Positions 7,044 through 14,002 of a stretch of 18,531 nt of DNA are shown here, in pieces. Source of the stretch: Competibacteraceae bacterium UBA3908 (GTDB lineage Bacteria; Pseudomonadota; Gammaproteobacteria; Competibacterales; Competibacteraceae); assembly GCA_002391525.1 (NCBI GenBank), contig DGFE01000131.1:7687-26217 (forward strand), read 5' to 3'. The notes below the pieces were generated by a model. That model had not been told where the DNA came from, ran no database searches, and saw only the letters and a list, made by a program, of their open reading frames with translations. The first letter of the stretch is position 1; the number at the start of each line of letters is the position of its first letter. A program made the position numbers and the translations under genes.

Positions 7044-8702
7044 ATGGCCACCTCTCCCGTTTTTACCGACGTCCTGATCATCGGCTGCGGCGCCGCCGGC
7101 CTGAGCCTGGCGCTGCGGCTGGCCGATACCGCCCGGGTCATCACCCTGGCCAAGGGACCGCTGCACGAAGGCAGCACCTACTACGCCCAAGGTGGCGTAT
7201 CGGCGGTGCTGGATGCGGGGGATTCCATCGAGTCGCACCTGCAGGACACCCTGATCGCCGGCGCGGGTCTCTGCCACCCCGACGCGGTCCGTTTCACGGT
7301 GGAACACGGTCGGGCGGTGATCGAATGGCTCAGCGAACAGGGCGTGCCCTTCACCAGGGAACCCAACGCCGAGGGTAACGTGGACTATCACCTGCATCGC
7401 GAGGGAGGGCACAGCCATCGGCGGATCGTCCACGCCGCCGACGCCACCGGCCGCGCCATTCAGACCACGCTGGAGGCGCGCGCCCGCCAGCATCCCAGCA
7501 TCACTCTGCACGATCACTACAGCGTGGTGGACCTGATCACCAGCCGGAAGCTGGGATGGAGCGGCAACCATTGCCTGGGCGCCTACGTGCTGAACCGCCA
7601 CACCGGTCGGGTCGAAGTGATCGCCGCCCGGTTCGTGGTGCTGGCGACCGGCGGCGCCAGCCGCGTCTATCTGTACTCCAGCAACCCGGACGGCTCCACC
7701 GGCGACGGCATCGCCATGGCCTGGCGGGCCGGCTGTCGGGTGGCGAACATGGAATTCATGCAATTTCATCCCACCTGTCTTTATCACCCGCAGGCCAAAT
7801 CGTTCCTGATCTCCGAGGCGGTGCGCGGCGAAGGCGGCGTGCTGTTGCTGCCGGACGGCAACCGGTTCATGCAGCATTTCGATTCCCGACTGGAGCTGGC
7901 GCCGCGCGACATCGTCGCTCGCGCCATCGACCACGAAATGAAACGGTTGGGCGCCGAGTGCCTCTATCTCGACATCAGCCACAAGCCGGCCGAGTTTATC
8001 CGCTCGCATTTCCCCAACATCGACGCCAAGTGTCGGGAATACGGTTTCGACATGACCCGGGAACCGCTGCCGGTGGTGCCGGCGGCGCATTACACCTGCG
8101 GTGGCGTGTTGACCGATCTGACTGGCCGCACCGATCTGGAAAGGCTGTACGCCATCGGCGAAGTGGCGTTCACCGGCCTGCACGGCGCCAATCGCATGGC
8201 CAGCAATTCCCTGCTGGAATGCCTGGTGTTCGCCGCCGCCGCCAGCGCCGACATCCGCGCCCGACTGCCGCGCGTGCCCGACCCCCCCGCCCTGCCGGAG
8301 TGGGACGAAAGCCGGGTCACCGATTCCGACGAAGAGGTGGTGGTCACGCACAACTGGCAGGAACTGCGCCGGTTCATGTGGGATTACGTCGGCATCGTCC
8401 GTACCGACAAGCGCTTGCAGCGGGCCCGGCATCGCGTGGAACTGCTGCTGCGGGAAATCGCCGAGTACTACGGTAACTTCCGCGTCAGCAACAATCTGAT
8501 CGAGTTGCGGAACCTGGCGCTGGTCGCGGACCTGATCATCCGCTCCGCGCTGGAGCGCAAGGAAAGCCGCGGCCTGCATTACACGCTGGACTATCCGACC
8601 GCCAATGACAGCGCCCCGCCGCGCGACACCATCCTGGTACCGGGCAATTTCGCCGGCAAGGAATGGGACCCACGCTGGTTGGACCGGATTGAGCCGACCT
8701 GA
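7044..8702 (+). CDS. nadB: L-aspartate oxidase
   Basis: NadB (552 aa; E. coli 540) oxidises L-aspartate to iminoaspartate with FAD, the first step of de novo NAD synthesis; quinolinate synthase NadA then uses the product. The FAD-binding dinucleotide fold starts with IIGCGAAGLSLAL (residues 12-24). STYYAQGG, HREGGHSHRRIVHA, EFMQFHPTCLY and VVPAAHYTCGGV are active-site and FAD segments of the family, and GLHGANRMASNSLLE closes the flavin domain. The C-terminal helical domain begins near VVVTHNWQELRRFMWDYVGIVR. I use the ATG at 7044 because MATSPVFTDVLIIG fits the family; the TTG at 7005 adds unrelated residues. GGAG lies 13 bases upstream, a long spacing. It is divergent from rpoE, as nadB is in many gammaproteobacteria, and convergent with the YgfX-like gene. 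Confidence 0.98.
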   Translation: MATSPVFTDVLIIGCGAAGLSLALRLADTARVITLAKGPLHEGSTYYAQGGVSAVLDAGDSIESHLQDTLIAGAGLCHPDAVRFTVEHGRAVIEWLSEQGVPFTREPNAEGNVDYHLHREGGHSHRRIVHAADATGRAIQTTLEARARQHPSITLHDHYSVVDLITSRKLGWSGNHCLGAYVLNRHTGRVEVIAARFVVLATGGASRVYLYSSNPDGSTGDGIAMAWRAGCRVANMEFMQFHPTCLYHPQAKSFLISEAVRGEGGVLLLPDGNRFMQHFDSRLELAPRDIVARAIDHEMKRLGAECLYLDISHKPAEFIRSHFPNIDAKCREYGFDMTREPLPVVPAAHYTCGGVLTDLTGRTDLERLYAIGEVAFTGLHGANRMASNSLLECLVFAAAASADIRARLPRVPDPPALPEWDESRVTDSDEEVVVTHNWQELRRFMWDYVGIVRTDKRLQRARHRVELLLREIAEYYGNFRVSNNLIELRNLALVADLIIRSALERKESRGLHYTLDYPTANDSAPPRDTILVPGNFAGKEWDPRWLDRIEPT

Positions 8703-8707
8703 TCCAA

Positions 8708-9154
8708 TCAACCCGGATCGGGTTCATCGGCATCCCGCCGGGTGCGCAACCAGACCCGCAGCCGCCGCAATGCCTCGGCGTCGGCGGCGTCGGGCAGCAG
8801 CGCCAGCGACCGTCGTCGTCCGTTTTCCAGACGAAAGTTCAGAATCACGATCAGGGGATGCGCGTAACCGCCGATCAAGCTGGCGCGATGTGTCGCGCCG
8901 GCTCCGGTTTCCAGCCGCCAGCGCCCGCCCAGCAGTTCGATGCGGGCGGTAAAACCTTTTCCCCCCGGATAGGCGTATCGCCACCCGAACCGGACCAACG
9001 CCAGCACGATGCCGGCGATCAATCCCGCCTTGACCCACAGCGGAAGACTGCACATCACCACCGCGATACCCGACAGGACATGAGCGCCGCCGCCGCTGAC
9101 GAGCAGAATCCGCGAGGGACGCGGTTCGACGCTCAAGGCGACGGGATCGAGCAT
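8708..9154 (-). CDS. YgfX-like (DUF1434/CptA) small membrane protein
   Basis: A small inner-membrane protein (148 aa from the ATG at 9152-9154; E. coli YgfX 135). A hydrophobic region of two helices covers about residues 25-56, followed by a cytoplasmic part with GGRWRLETG, HPLIVILNFRLENGRRRSLALLPDA and EALRRLRVWLRTRR, the pattern seen in YgfX proteins of Pseudomonas-like bacteria. E. coli YgfX was reported as a toxin acting on FtsZ/MreB and is encoded with SdhE (YgfY). No sdhE-like gene lies beside this one, so any toxin label would be unsupported. A GTG at 9188-9190 would add 12 residues, and the frame is open for 42 codons further with no start codon. The stop lies 5 bases from that of nadB, tail to tail. 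The family call is good but not certain. Confidence 0.72.
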   Translation of the reverse strand: MLDPVALSVEPRPSRILLVSGGGAHVLSGIAVVMCSLPLWVKAGLIAGIVLALVRFGWRYAYPGGKGFTARIELLGGRWRLETGAGATHRASLIGGYAHPLIVILNFRLENGRRRSLALLPDAADAEALRRLRVWLRTRRDADEPDPG

Positions 9155-9353
9155 CCCGCCGCCGCCGGCTCGAAGCGATTCCGGACCCACACCCGCCTGC
9201 CGCGGCCGTTCGGCGAGACGCTCGGCGCGCTGCTGAATAGCCTCGATATTTTGTTGAAGGATATCAGCCTGTCGCTGGGCAATCTGCGCTCCGGGAATCT
9301 CCCGATCCGATTGGGGTCAGAACACGGGCAAAAGTGGCAAGTGCTTGATTCGA

Positions 9354-9430
9354 TGGTGGCTACGGGTGGACTCGAACCACCGACACCGGCATTATGAGTG
9401 CCGTGCTCTAACCGCCTGAGCTACGTAGCC
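9354..9430 (-). tRNA. tRNA-Met (CAT), elongator
   Basis: A 77-base cloverleaf on the minus strand with encoded CCA. The acceptor stem GGCTACG pairs with CGTAGCC, the D arm is AGCTCAGGCGGTTAGAGC, the anticodon loop CTCATAA carries CAT, and the T arm is GGTGGTTCGAGTCCACC. The acceptor begins GGCTACGTAGCTCAG, as in E. coli elongator tRNA-Met. It does not have the initiator features (unpaired first base, GGG/CCC anticodon stem), and it does not resemble the CAT-bearing tRNA-Ile2. It stands alone between ychF and the YgfX-like gene with its own promoter. Confidence 0.96.
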
Positions 9431-9462
9431 GTTGAGAGAGGGGGGATACAAAAGAGTTGATG

Positions 9463-9491
9463 ATTATCTGAATGCGACCGTGAAGGGTCAA
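9463..9491 (-). promoter_or_regulatory. Sigma-70-type promoter of tRNA-Met
   Basis: On the minus strand TTGACC (9486-9491) and GATAAT (9463-9468) each match five of six consensus bases and are separated by exactly 17 bases. The start would fall near 9455, about 25 bases before the first base of the tRNA. The position just after the ychF stop and the good match make it the most convincing promoter in the window. Confidence 0.72.
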
Positions 9492-9510
9492 GCAAAATGT
9501 AGCGTATCCG

Positions 9511-10602
9511 TCAAACGTTGAACCGAAAATGCATGACATCGCCTTCCTGGACGATGTATTCCTTGCCTTCCAATCGCCACTTGCCGGCCTCGCGGGCGCC
9601 GGCTTCGCCACCGTGAGCGAGGTAATCGGCATAGGCGATGACCTCGGCGCGGATGAAGCCCCGCTCGAAATCGGTATGAATCACCCCCGCCGCCTGGGGC
9701 GCGGTGGAACCGGCCCGGATCGTCCAGGCCCGCACTTCCTTGGGTCCGGCGGTGAAATAGGTTTCCAATCCCAGCAGCTTGTAGGCGGCGTGAATCACCC
9801 GGTCCAGGCCCGGTTCGGACAGTCCGTAATCCGTCAGAAATTCGGCCTTGTCGGCGTCGTCCAGTTCGGCCAGTTCCGCCTCGATGGCCGCGCACACGGG
9901 CACTACCCCGGCGGTTTCCTGGCCGGCGATTTCCCGAACCTGGTCCAGCAGCGGATTGTCGACAAAGCCGTCCTCGGCGACGTTGGCGATGTACAGCACC
10001 GGCTTGCCGGTCAACAGAAACAACTCCCGCAACAATTCGCGTTCCCCGGCGGCCAGCGCCAGAGTCCGCAGCGGCGCTCCGGTGTTCAGATGCGTCTGCA
10101 CCCGCTCCAGCACGGCCTTGCGCTCCAGCGCCTCCCGGCTGCCCGCCTTGGCCGCCTTCTCGGCGCGCAGCAAGGCCTTTTCCACCGTCGCCAGATCGGC
10201 CAGCGCCAGTTCGGTGTTGATCGTCTCGATGTCGGAACGCGGGTTCACCCCGCCGGACACGTGGATCACGTCGTCGTTCTCGAAGCAGCGCACCACGTGG
10301 GCGATGGCGTCGGTCTCGCGGATGTGGGCGAGGAACTGGTTGCCCAGCCCCTCGCCTTTCGACGCACCGGCCACCAGGCCGGCGATGTCCACGAACTCGA
10401 CCGTGGCCGGAATGATCTGCTTCGGCTTGACGATAGCCGCCAGCGCGTTCAGGCGTGGATCGGGCACCGGCACCACGCCGACATTGGGATCGATGGTGCA
10501 GAACGGATAATTCTCGGCCTGGATTCCGGCCCTGGTCAGTGCGTTGAACAGAGTGGACTTGCCAACGTTCGGCAAGCCGACGATGCCGCATTGAATGCCC
10601 AT
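9511..10602 (-). CDS. ychF: Ribosome-binding ATPase YchF
   Basis: YchF (363 aa, as in E. coli) is an Obg-family P-loop protein that prefers ATP over GTP, binds ribosomes and affects the oxidative stress response. G1 is GLPNVGKST (9-17) and G3 is DIAGLV. The usual NKxD is replaced by the N-x-x-E type (YIANVAED), the change that gives ATP preference. A coiled-coil segment with many Ala, Glu and Lys lies around 130-190, and the TGS domain covers the last 85 residues, ending EYIVQEGDVMHFRFNV. The start ATG at 10600-10602 gives MGIQCGIVGLPN, the family N-terminus; a longer reading to 10665 runs into pth. It follows the pth stop by four bases, the pth-ychF pairing known in E. coli and Pseudomonas. 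Confidence 0.98.
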   Translation of the reverse strand: MGIQCGIVGLPNVGKSTLFNALTRAGIQAENYPFCTIDPNVGVVPVPDPRLNALAAIVKPKQIIPATVEFVDIAGLVAGASKGEGLGNQFLAHIRETDAIAHVVRCFENDDVIHVSGGVNPRSDIETINTELALADLATVEKALLRAEKAAKAGSREALERKAVLERVQTHLNTGAPLRTLALAAGERELLRELFLLTGKPVLYIANVAEDGFVDNPLLDQVREIAGQETAGVVPVCAAIEAELAELDDADKAEFLTDYGLSEPGLDRVIHAAYKLLGLETYFTAGPKEVRAWTIRAGSTAPQAAGVIHTDFERGFIRAEVIAYADYLAHGGEAGAREAGKWRLEGKEYIVQEGDVMHFRFNV

Positions 10603-10606
10603 GTCA

Positions 10607-11251
10607 TTACTCGGATGCCCGGTTCGCGGGAGAGACCGCGGCGCCGGGAGAGGAGGATTCGACACGCCGGCTGTGCAGGGCGTGGGTGGCTTTTTCCCAC
10701 TGACCGGCGACGATGCGCGGCAACTCGCGCAGCGCGTCGAGAATGGCGTGTTCGATCAACGTCCGGTCCGATTGCGGCGCTCGGCGCAGCACGTAATCCA
10801 GCACCTCGCGGCTGTCGCCGGGATGACCGATGCCGAGTCGTAAACGCGGAAAATCGTTGCCGCCCAGCTGAGCGATGAGGTCGCGCAGGCCGTTGTGACC
10901 GCCGTGGCCGCCGGCCCGCTTCAGCCGCACCGTACCGGCTGGCAAATCCAGTTCGTCGTGCACGACCAGGATCGCCGGCGGCGGAATCCGGTGAAACCGC
11001 GCCAGCGCCGCGACCGCCTGACCGCTGCGGTTCATGAAGGTCATCGGCTTGAGCAGCCACAACTCCCGGTCGGCCAGCACGATCCGGCAGGTTTCGCCGT
11101 GGTGCTTCGGATCCGGGCGGAAGTGGCCGCCGTGCTGGCGGGCCAGTTCGTCCACCAGCCAGAACCCGGCGTTGTGACGGGTATCGGCGTACCGCGGGCC
11201 GGGATTGCCCAGCCCAACCACCAGTCGCGGCGACGGCGCCGGTTCCGGCAT
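10607..11251 (-). CDS. pth: Peptidyl-tRNA hydrolase
   Basis: Pth (214 aa; E. coli 194) releases tRNA from peptidyl-tRNAs that drop off the ribosome. All known active-site residues appear at a constant offset of six from E. coli: N16, catalytic H26 (TRHNAGFWLVDEL), N74 (KPMTFMNRSG), D99 (VVHDELDLP) and N120 (GGHGGHNGLRD). The C-terminus is about 15 residues longer than usual and rich in Ser and Pro. The start ATG at 11249-11251 has a GGAG eight bases upstream. It follows rplY by 33 bases and precedes ychF by four. Confidence 0.98.
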   Translation of the reverse strand: MPEPAPSPRLVVGLGNPGPRYADTRHNAGFWLVDELARQHGGHFRPDPKHHGETCRIVLADRELWLLKPMTFMNRSGQAVAALARFHRIPPPAILVVHDELDLPAGTVRLKRAGGHGGHNGLRDLIAQLGGNDFPRLRLGIGHPGDSREVLDYVLRRAPQSDRTLIEHAILDALRELPRIVAGQWEKATHALHSRRVESSSPGAAVSPANRASE

Positions 11252-11284
11252 GGCGATGACTCCGTCCGGAGAATCCGTCCGATC

Positions 11285-11917
11285 CTAGCTGGCCGCTGGC
11301 GGCGGCGAAGCGACGCTGGGGGCTTCCTCCCCGCCGTGAACGTGATGGATGCTGACCACGACCACATCCTGGTCGGACCCCGGAACGATCTTGTCGGCCA
11401 GTTCCACGCCGGACGGCAACGGGATCCGGGTCAGGTGCAGCGCCTCGCCCACCCCCAGATTGGCGATGTCGACTTCGATGAATTCCGGCAGATCTTTGGG
11501 CAGACACGCGATTTCGAGGTCGATCAGCGCCCGGCTGACCACGCCGCCCTGCTGTTTGACGCCACGGGAGATTTCCTCGTTGATGAAGTGCAACGGGACG
11601 TGAACCCGCAGCTTGCGGTCGGCGCTGACCCGCAGGAAATCGAGATGCAGGATCGTCGGCTTGAAGGGATGGCGCTGCAAATCGCGCAGTACCACGCTTT
11701 CGGTGCGGTCGCCCAATTTCAGGGTCAACACGTGGGAATAGACGGCCTCGTTCTTCAACTGGTTGAGAACGTCCAGATGGTTCAACACCAGCGGCTGCGG
11801 GTCCTGCCCGCCGCCGTAGAGGATGGCCGGGACCTTGCCGGCGCGGCGCAGGCGGCGGCTCGCACCTTTCCCCAGATCGCCGCGCGGTTCGGCTTTCAGT
11901 TCAAACGTGACGCTCAT
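11285..11917 (-). CDS. rplY: 50S ribosomal protein bL25, long Ctc-type form
   Basis: bL25 binds 5S rRNA in the central protuberance of the large subunit. The N-terminal L25 domain (about 1-93) shows GASRRLRRAGKVPAILYGGG and DLQRHPFKPTILHLDF. The second beta domain of Ctc/TL5 proteins follows (about 98-185, including VHVPLHFINEE, EVDIANLGVGEALHL and PLPSGVEL). The protein is 210 aa, far longer than the one-domain E. coli protein (94 aa) but normal for Pseudomonas-like bacteria. The tail is Ala/Pro-rich. The start ATG at 11915-11917 has a GGAG nine bases upstream. An intrinsic terminator ends only about 20 bases before the start, so expression probably depends on read-through or on a promoter overlapping the terminator. 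Confidence 0.97.
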   Translation of the reverse strand: MSVTFELKAEPRGDLGKGASRRLRRAGKVPAILYGGGQDPQPLVLNHLDVLNQLKNEAVYSHVLTLKLGDRTESVVLRDLQRHPFKPTILHLDFLRVSADRKLRVHVPLHFINEEISRGVKQQGGVVSRALIDLEIACLPKDLPEFIEVDIANLGVGEALHLTRIPLPSGVELADKIVPGSDQDVVVVSIHHVHGGEEAPSVASPPPAAS

Positions 11918-11937
11918 CGAAATTCACTCCGTCGGAT

Positions 11938-11979
11938 AAAAAAACAAAAGCACGACGCGCCCGCGACCAGGCGCGCCGT
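11938..11979 (-). terminator. Intrinsic terminator between prs and rplY
   Basis: On the minus strand ACGGCGCGCC (11970-11979) pairs with GGCGCGTCGT (11952-11961) through ten pairs including one G-T, with an eight-base loop, and is followed by GCTTTTGTTTTTTT (11938-11951 read in reverse). This is a textbook Rho-independent terminator for transcripts coming from prs. The T tract ends 20 bases before the rplY ATG and 7 bases before its Shine-Dalgarno region, so it may also act as an rplY attenuator. Confidence 0.8.
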
Positions 11980-11992
11980 TCCGGGTGAGCCA

Positions 11993-12043
11993 AATCCCCC
12001 GCGCTTCGCACACCCCCTTTGGCAAAGAGGGATCGGGGGGATT
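11993..12043. repeat. Nested palindromic repeat, C/G-block type
   Basis: Outer arms AATCCCCC (11993-12000) and GGGGGGATT (12035-12043) enclose inner arms around CTTTG (12017-12021) and CAAAG (12023-12027), themselves flanked by C and G blocks. It resembles dispersed palindromic elements of the form AAATCCCCC...CTTTG...CAAAG...GGGGGATT that I recall from intergenic regions of several proteobacteria, although here the left part is diverged. It lies in the 3' untranslated region of prs, ten bases after the stop. Confidence 0.5.
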
Positions 12044-12052
12044 CGGAAATGT

Positions 12053-13003
12053 CTACAAAAACAGTGAACTGACCGATTCCTCCAGGTGGATGCGGCGCAT
12101 GGTTTCGGCCAGCAGGCCAGCCACGCTGATCTGGCGGATGTTCGGGCAAGCCGCCGATTCGGGGCGCAGCGGGATGGTGTCGGTCACGACCAGTTCGTCC
12201 AGCGCCGACCTGCGGATGTTCTCGGCTGCCGAACCGGACAGCACGGCGTGGGTACAGTAGGCACGCACCGAGGCGGCGCCCTGTTCCTTCAACGCCCGGG
12301 CCGCCAAGCAGAGCGTGCCGGCGGTATCCACCATGTCGTCCACCACGATGCAGTGCTGGCCTTCCACGTCGCCGATCACGTGCATCACCTGGGCTTGGTT
12401 GGGGGCCGGACGGCGCTTGTCGATGATCGCCAGTTCGGAATCGTCCAGCCGCTTGGCCAGGGCGCGGGCGCGCACCACGCCGCCCACGTCCGGCGAGACC
12501 ACCATCAGATCGCCGAGGTTCTGGGCGCGGATGTCGCTCAGCACCATCGGCGTGGCGTAGATGTTGTCCACCGGCAGATCGAAAAAACCCTGGATCTGGT
12601 CGGCGTGCAGGTCCACCGTCAGCACCCGGTCCACGCCGACGCTGGTGATCATGTTGGCGACTACCTTGGCCGAGATCGGCACCCGCGCCGAGCGGGGGCG
12701 ACGGTCTTGTCGGGAATAACCGAAGTAGGGGATGACCGCCGTGACCCGCACCGCCGAGGAACGGCGCAGCGCGTCGGCCATCACCAGCAATTCCATGATG
12801 TTGTCGTTGGTGGGGAAACAGGTGGGCTGCACGATGAAGACATCCTTGCCGCGCACGTTTTCCATCAGTTCGACCAGCACCTCGCCGTCGCTGAAGCGTC
12901 CGACCACCGCCTGACCGAGCGGCAACTGGAGATGGCTGACGATATCGCGGGCCAGTTGCGGGTGGGCGTTGCCCGCGAACACCATCATTCGACCTTCGTA
13001 CAC
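12053..13003 (-). CDS. prs: Ribose-phosphate pyrophosphokinase
   Basis: PRPP synthetase (316 aa; E. coli 315) transfers pyrophosphate from ATP to ribose 5-phosphate, feeding purine, pyrimidine, NAD, histidine and tryptophan synthesis. Family segments are GRFSDGEVLVELMENVRG, PTNDNIMELLVMADALRR and IPYFGYSRQDRR (the ATP-binding arginine flexible loop). DLHADQIQGFFD carries H133, and the PRPP-binding loop is VDDMVDTAGT (221-230). The given start is GTG at 13001-13003; the ATG at 12986-12988, preceded by GAAGG, would give MMVFAGN and 311 aa and is equally acceptable. The gene begins 36 bases after tRNA-Gln, which suggests a common transcript, and it is followed by a repeat and a strong terminator. 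Confidence 0.97.
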   Translation of the reverse strand: MYEGRMMVFAGNAHPQLARDIVSHLQLPLGQAVVGRFSDGEVLVELMENVRGKDVFIVQPTCFPTNDNIMELLVMADALRRSSAVRVTAVIPYFGYSRQDRRPRSARVPISAKVVANMITSVGVDRVLTVDLHADQIQGFFDLPVDNIYATPMVLSDIRAQNLGDLMVVSPDVGGVVRARALAKRLDDSELAIIDKRRPAPNQAQVMHVIGDVEGQHCIVVDDMVDTAGTLCLAARALKEQGAASVRAYCTHAVLSGSAAENIRRSALDELVVTDTIPLRPESAACPNIRQISVAGLLAETMRRIHLEESVSSLFL

Positions 13004-13039
13004 GACACGTTTCCCCGTCGTCGGTTTACTCTGGGAAGG

Positions 13040-13114
13040 TGGCTGGGCCGCCAGGATTCGAACCTGGGAATGCCGGAACCAAAATCCGGTGCCTTACCAC
13101 TTGGCCACGGCCCA
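13040..13114 (-). tRNA. tRNA-Gln (TTG)
   Basis: A 75-base cloverleaf on the minus strand with encoded CCA. The acceptor stem TGGGCCG pairs with CGGCCCA, the anticodon loop TTTTGGT carries TTG, and the T arm is CCCAGGTTCGAATCCTGG. The first base is T, as in bacterial tRNA-Gln. It sits in the 126-base gap between ispE and prs, in the same direction, a position conserved in Pseudomonas. No separate promoter fits in the 15 bases after ispE, so it is probably cut out of the operon transcript. Confidence 0.96.
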
Positions 13115-13129
13115 AAAATCGGGGGCGTT

Positions 13130-14002
13130 CTAGGCGGATGCAAACTGCTCCCGCGCCAAACGCTCGTGCAGCGGCGAACGGTTGCGCCCGCGGGCGGTGA
13201 ACCCGGTCCAGCCCGGCGGCAACCGGCTCAGAATCCGTCCGGCACTGGCTGCGTCCGGGAAGGCGGCGAATATGCACGCGCCGGTGCCGGTCAATCGCGC
13301 CGGTCCGTGCCGCGCCAGCCAGGCCGCCATGGCGGCGACTTCCGGGTAGCGGCGGTAGACCACCGCCTCGCAATCGTTGCCGCCGACGCCCATCATGAAG
13401 TCGGCTATTGTGATGAGGGGGGAGTTTCTTGTCAATTCCGGGTCGGTGAAGACCGCGCCGGTGGCGACGTGGCAGGCCGGCGTCAACACCAGGAACCAGG
13501 GTTCGTCCAGCAGCACCGGCGTCAGTCGTTCGCCGACGCCCTCCGCCCAGGCCGCCCGACCGTGCACGAACACCGGTAGGTCGGCGCCCAGTTGTAGGCC
13601 CAGTTCGGCCAGTTCCGCCAGCGTCAATCCGGTCTGCCAGTAATGATTCAGGGCCACCAGCGTGGTGGCCGCGTCGGAGCTGCCGCCGCCCAGGCCGCCG
13701 CCCAGCGGCAGTTGCTTGACGATCCGGATCGTCGCGCCCCGGTGGATCCCGGCGACCCGTTGCAATAGCCGGGCGGCGCGCACGGTCAGATCGGCATCCG
13801 CCGGCACGCCGGCCACCTCGCCCACGCGGTCGATGACGCCCTCGTCGCGCGGCTCGAGCCACAGCCAGTCGCAACGGTCGAGGAACTGGAACACGGTCTG
13901 CAACAAGTGATAGCCGTCCGGTCGCCGGCCAACGATGCGCAGCATGAGATTGAGCTTGGCCGGCGCGGGCCAGGCGGCGGAATCGGGCGCTACAACGTCC
14001 AC
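13130..14002 (-). CDS. ispE: 4-diphosphocytidyl-2-C-methyl-D-erythritol kinase
   Basis: IspE (290 aa; E. coli 283) is the GHMP-family kinase of the MEP isoprenoid pathway, phosphorylating CDP-methylerythritol with ATP. The N-terminal motif WPAPAKLNLMLRIVGRRPDG carries catalytic K16. The ATP loop PLGGGLGGGSSDAAT spans 99-113, catalytic D141 is in GADLPVFVHG, and the third motif is RLTGTGACIFAAF. No ATG precedes the conserved PAPAKLNL motif. The best start is GTG at 14000-14002, which overlaps the lolB end by 13 bases. Reading further upstream would run deep into lolB. The gene is 15 bases upstream of tRNA-Gln. Confidence 0.96.
   Translation of the reverse strand: MDVVAPDSAAWPAPAKLNLMLRIVGRRPDGYHLLQTVFQFLDRCDWLWLEPRDEGVIDRVGEVAGVPADADLTVRAARLLQRVAGIHRGATIRIVKQLPLGGGLGGGSSDAATTLVALNHYWQTGLTLAELAELGLQLGADLPVFVHGRAAWAEGVGERLTPVLLDEPWFLVLTPACHVATGAVFTDPELTRNSPLITIADFMMGVGGNDCEAVVYRRYPEVAAMAAWLARHGPARLTGTGACIFAAFPDAASAGRILSRLPPGWTGFTARGRNRSPLHERLAREQFASA

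Noticed and set aside
7035..8711. A 558-codon minus-strand open frame opposite nadB
   Set aside because: nadB on the plus strand has every active-site block of the family; the antisense frame has no recognisable domain.
8708..9154. Toxin-antitoxin system based on the YgfX-like protein
   Set aside because: No antitoxin-like partner gene is adjacent, and YgfX toxicity is reported only for E. coli, so calling a system here would be unsupported.
9354..9430. tRNA-Met as an attachment site for an integrated element
   Set aside because: No integrase, no duplicated tRNA end and no island-like genes are next to it; both neighbours are ordinary chromosomal genes.
9529..10878. A 449-codon plus-strand open frame opposite ychF and pth
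   Set aside because: It spans two real minus-strand genes and carries no motif or start signal.
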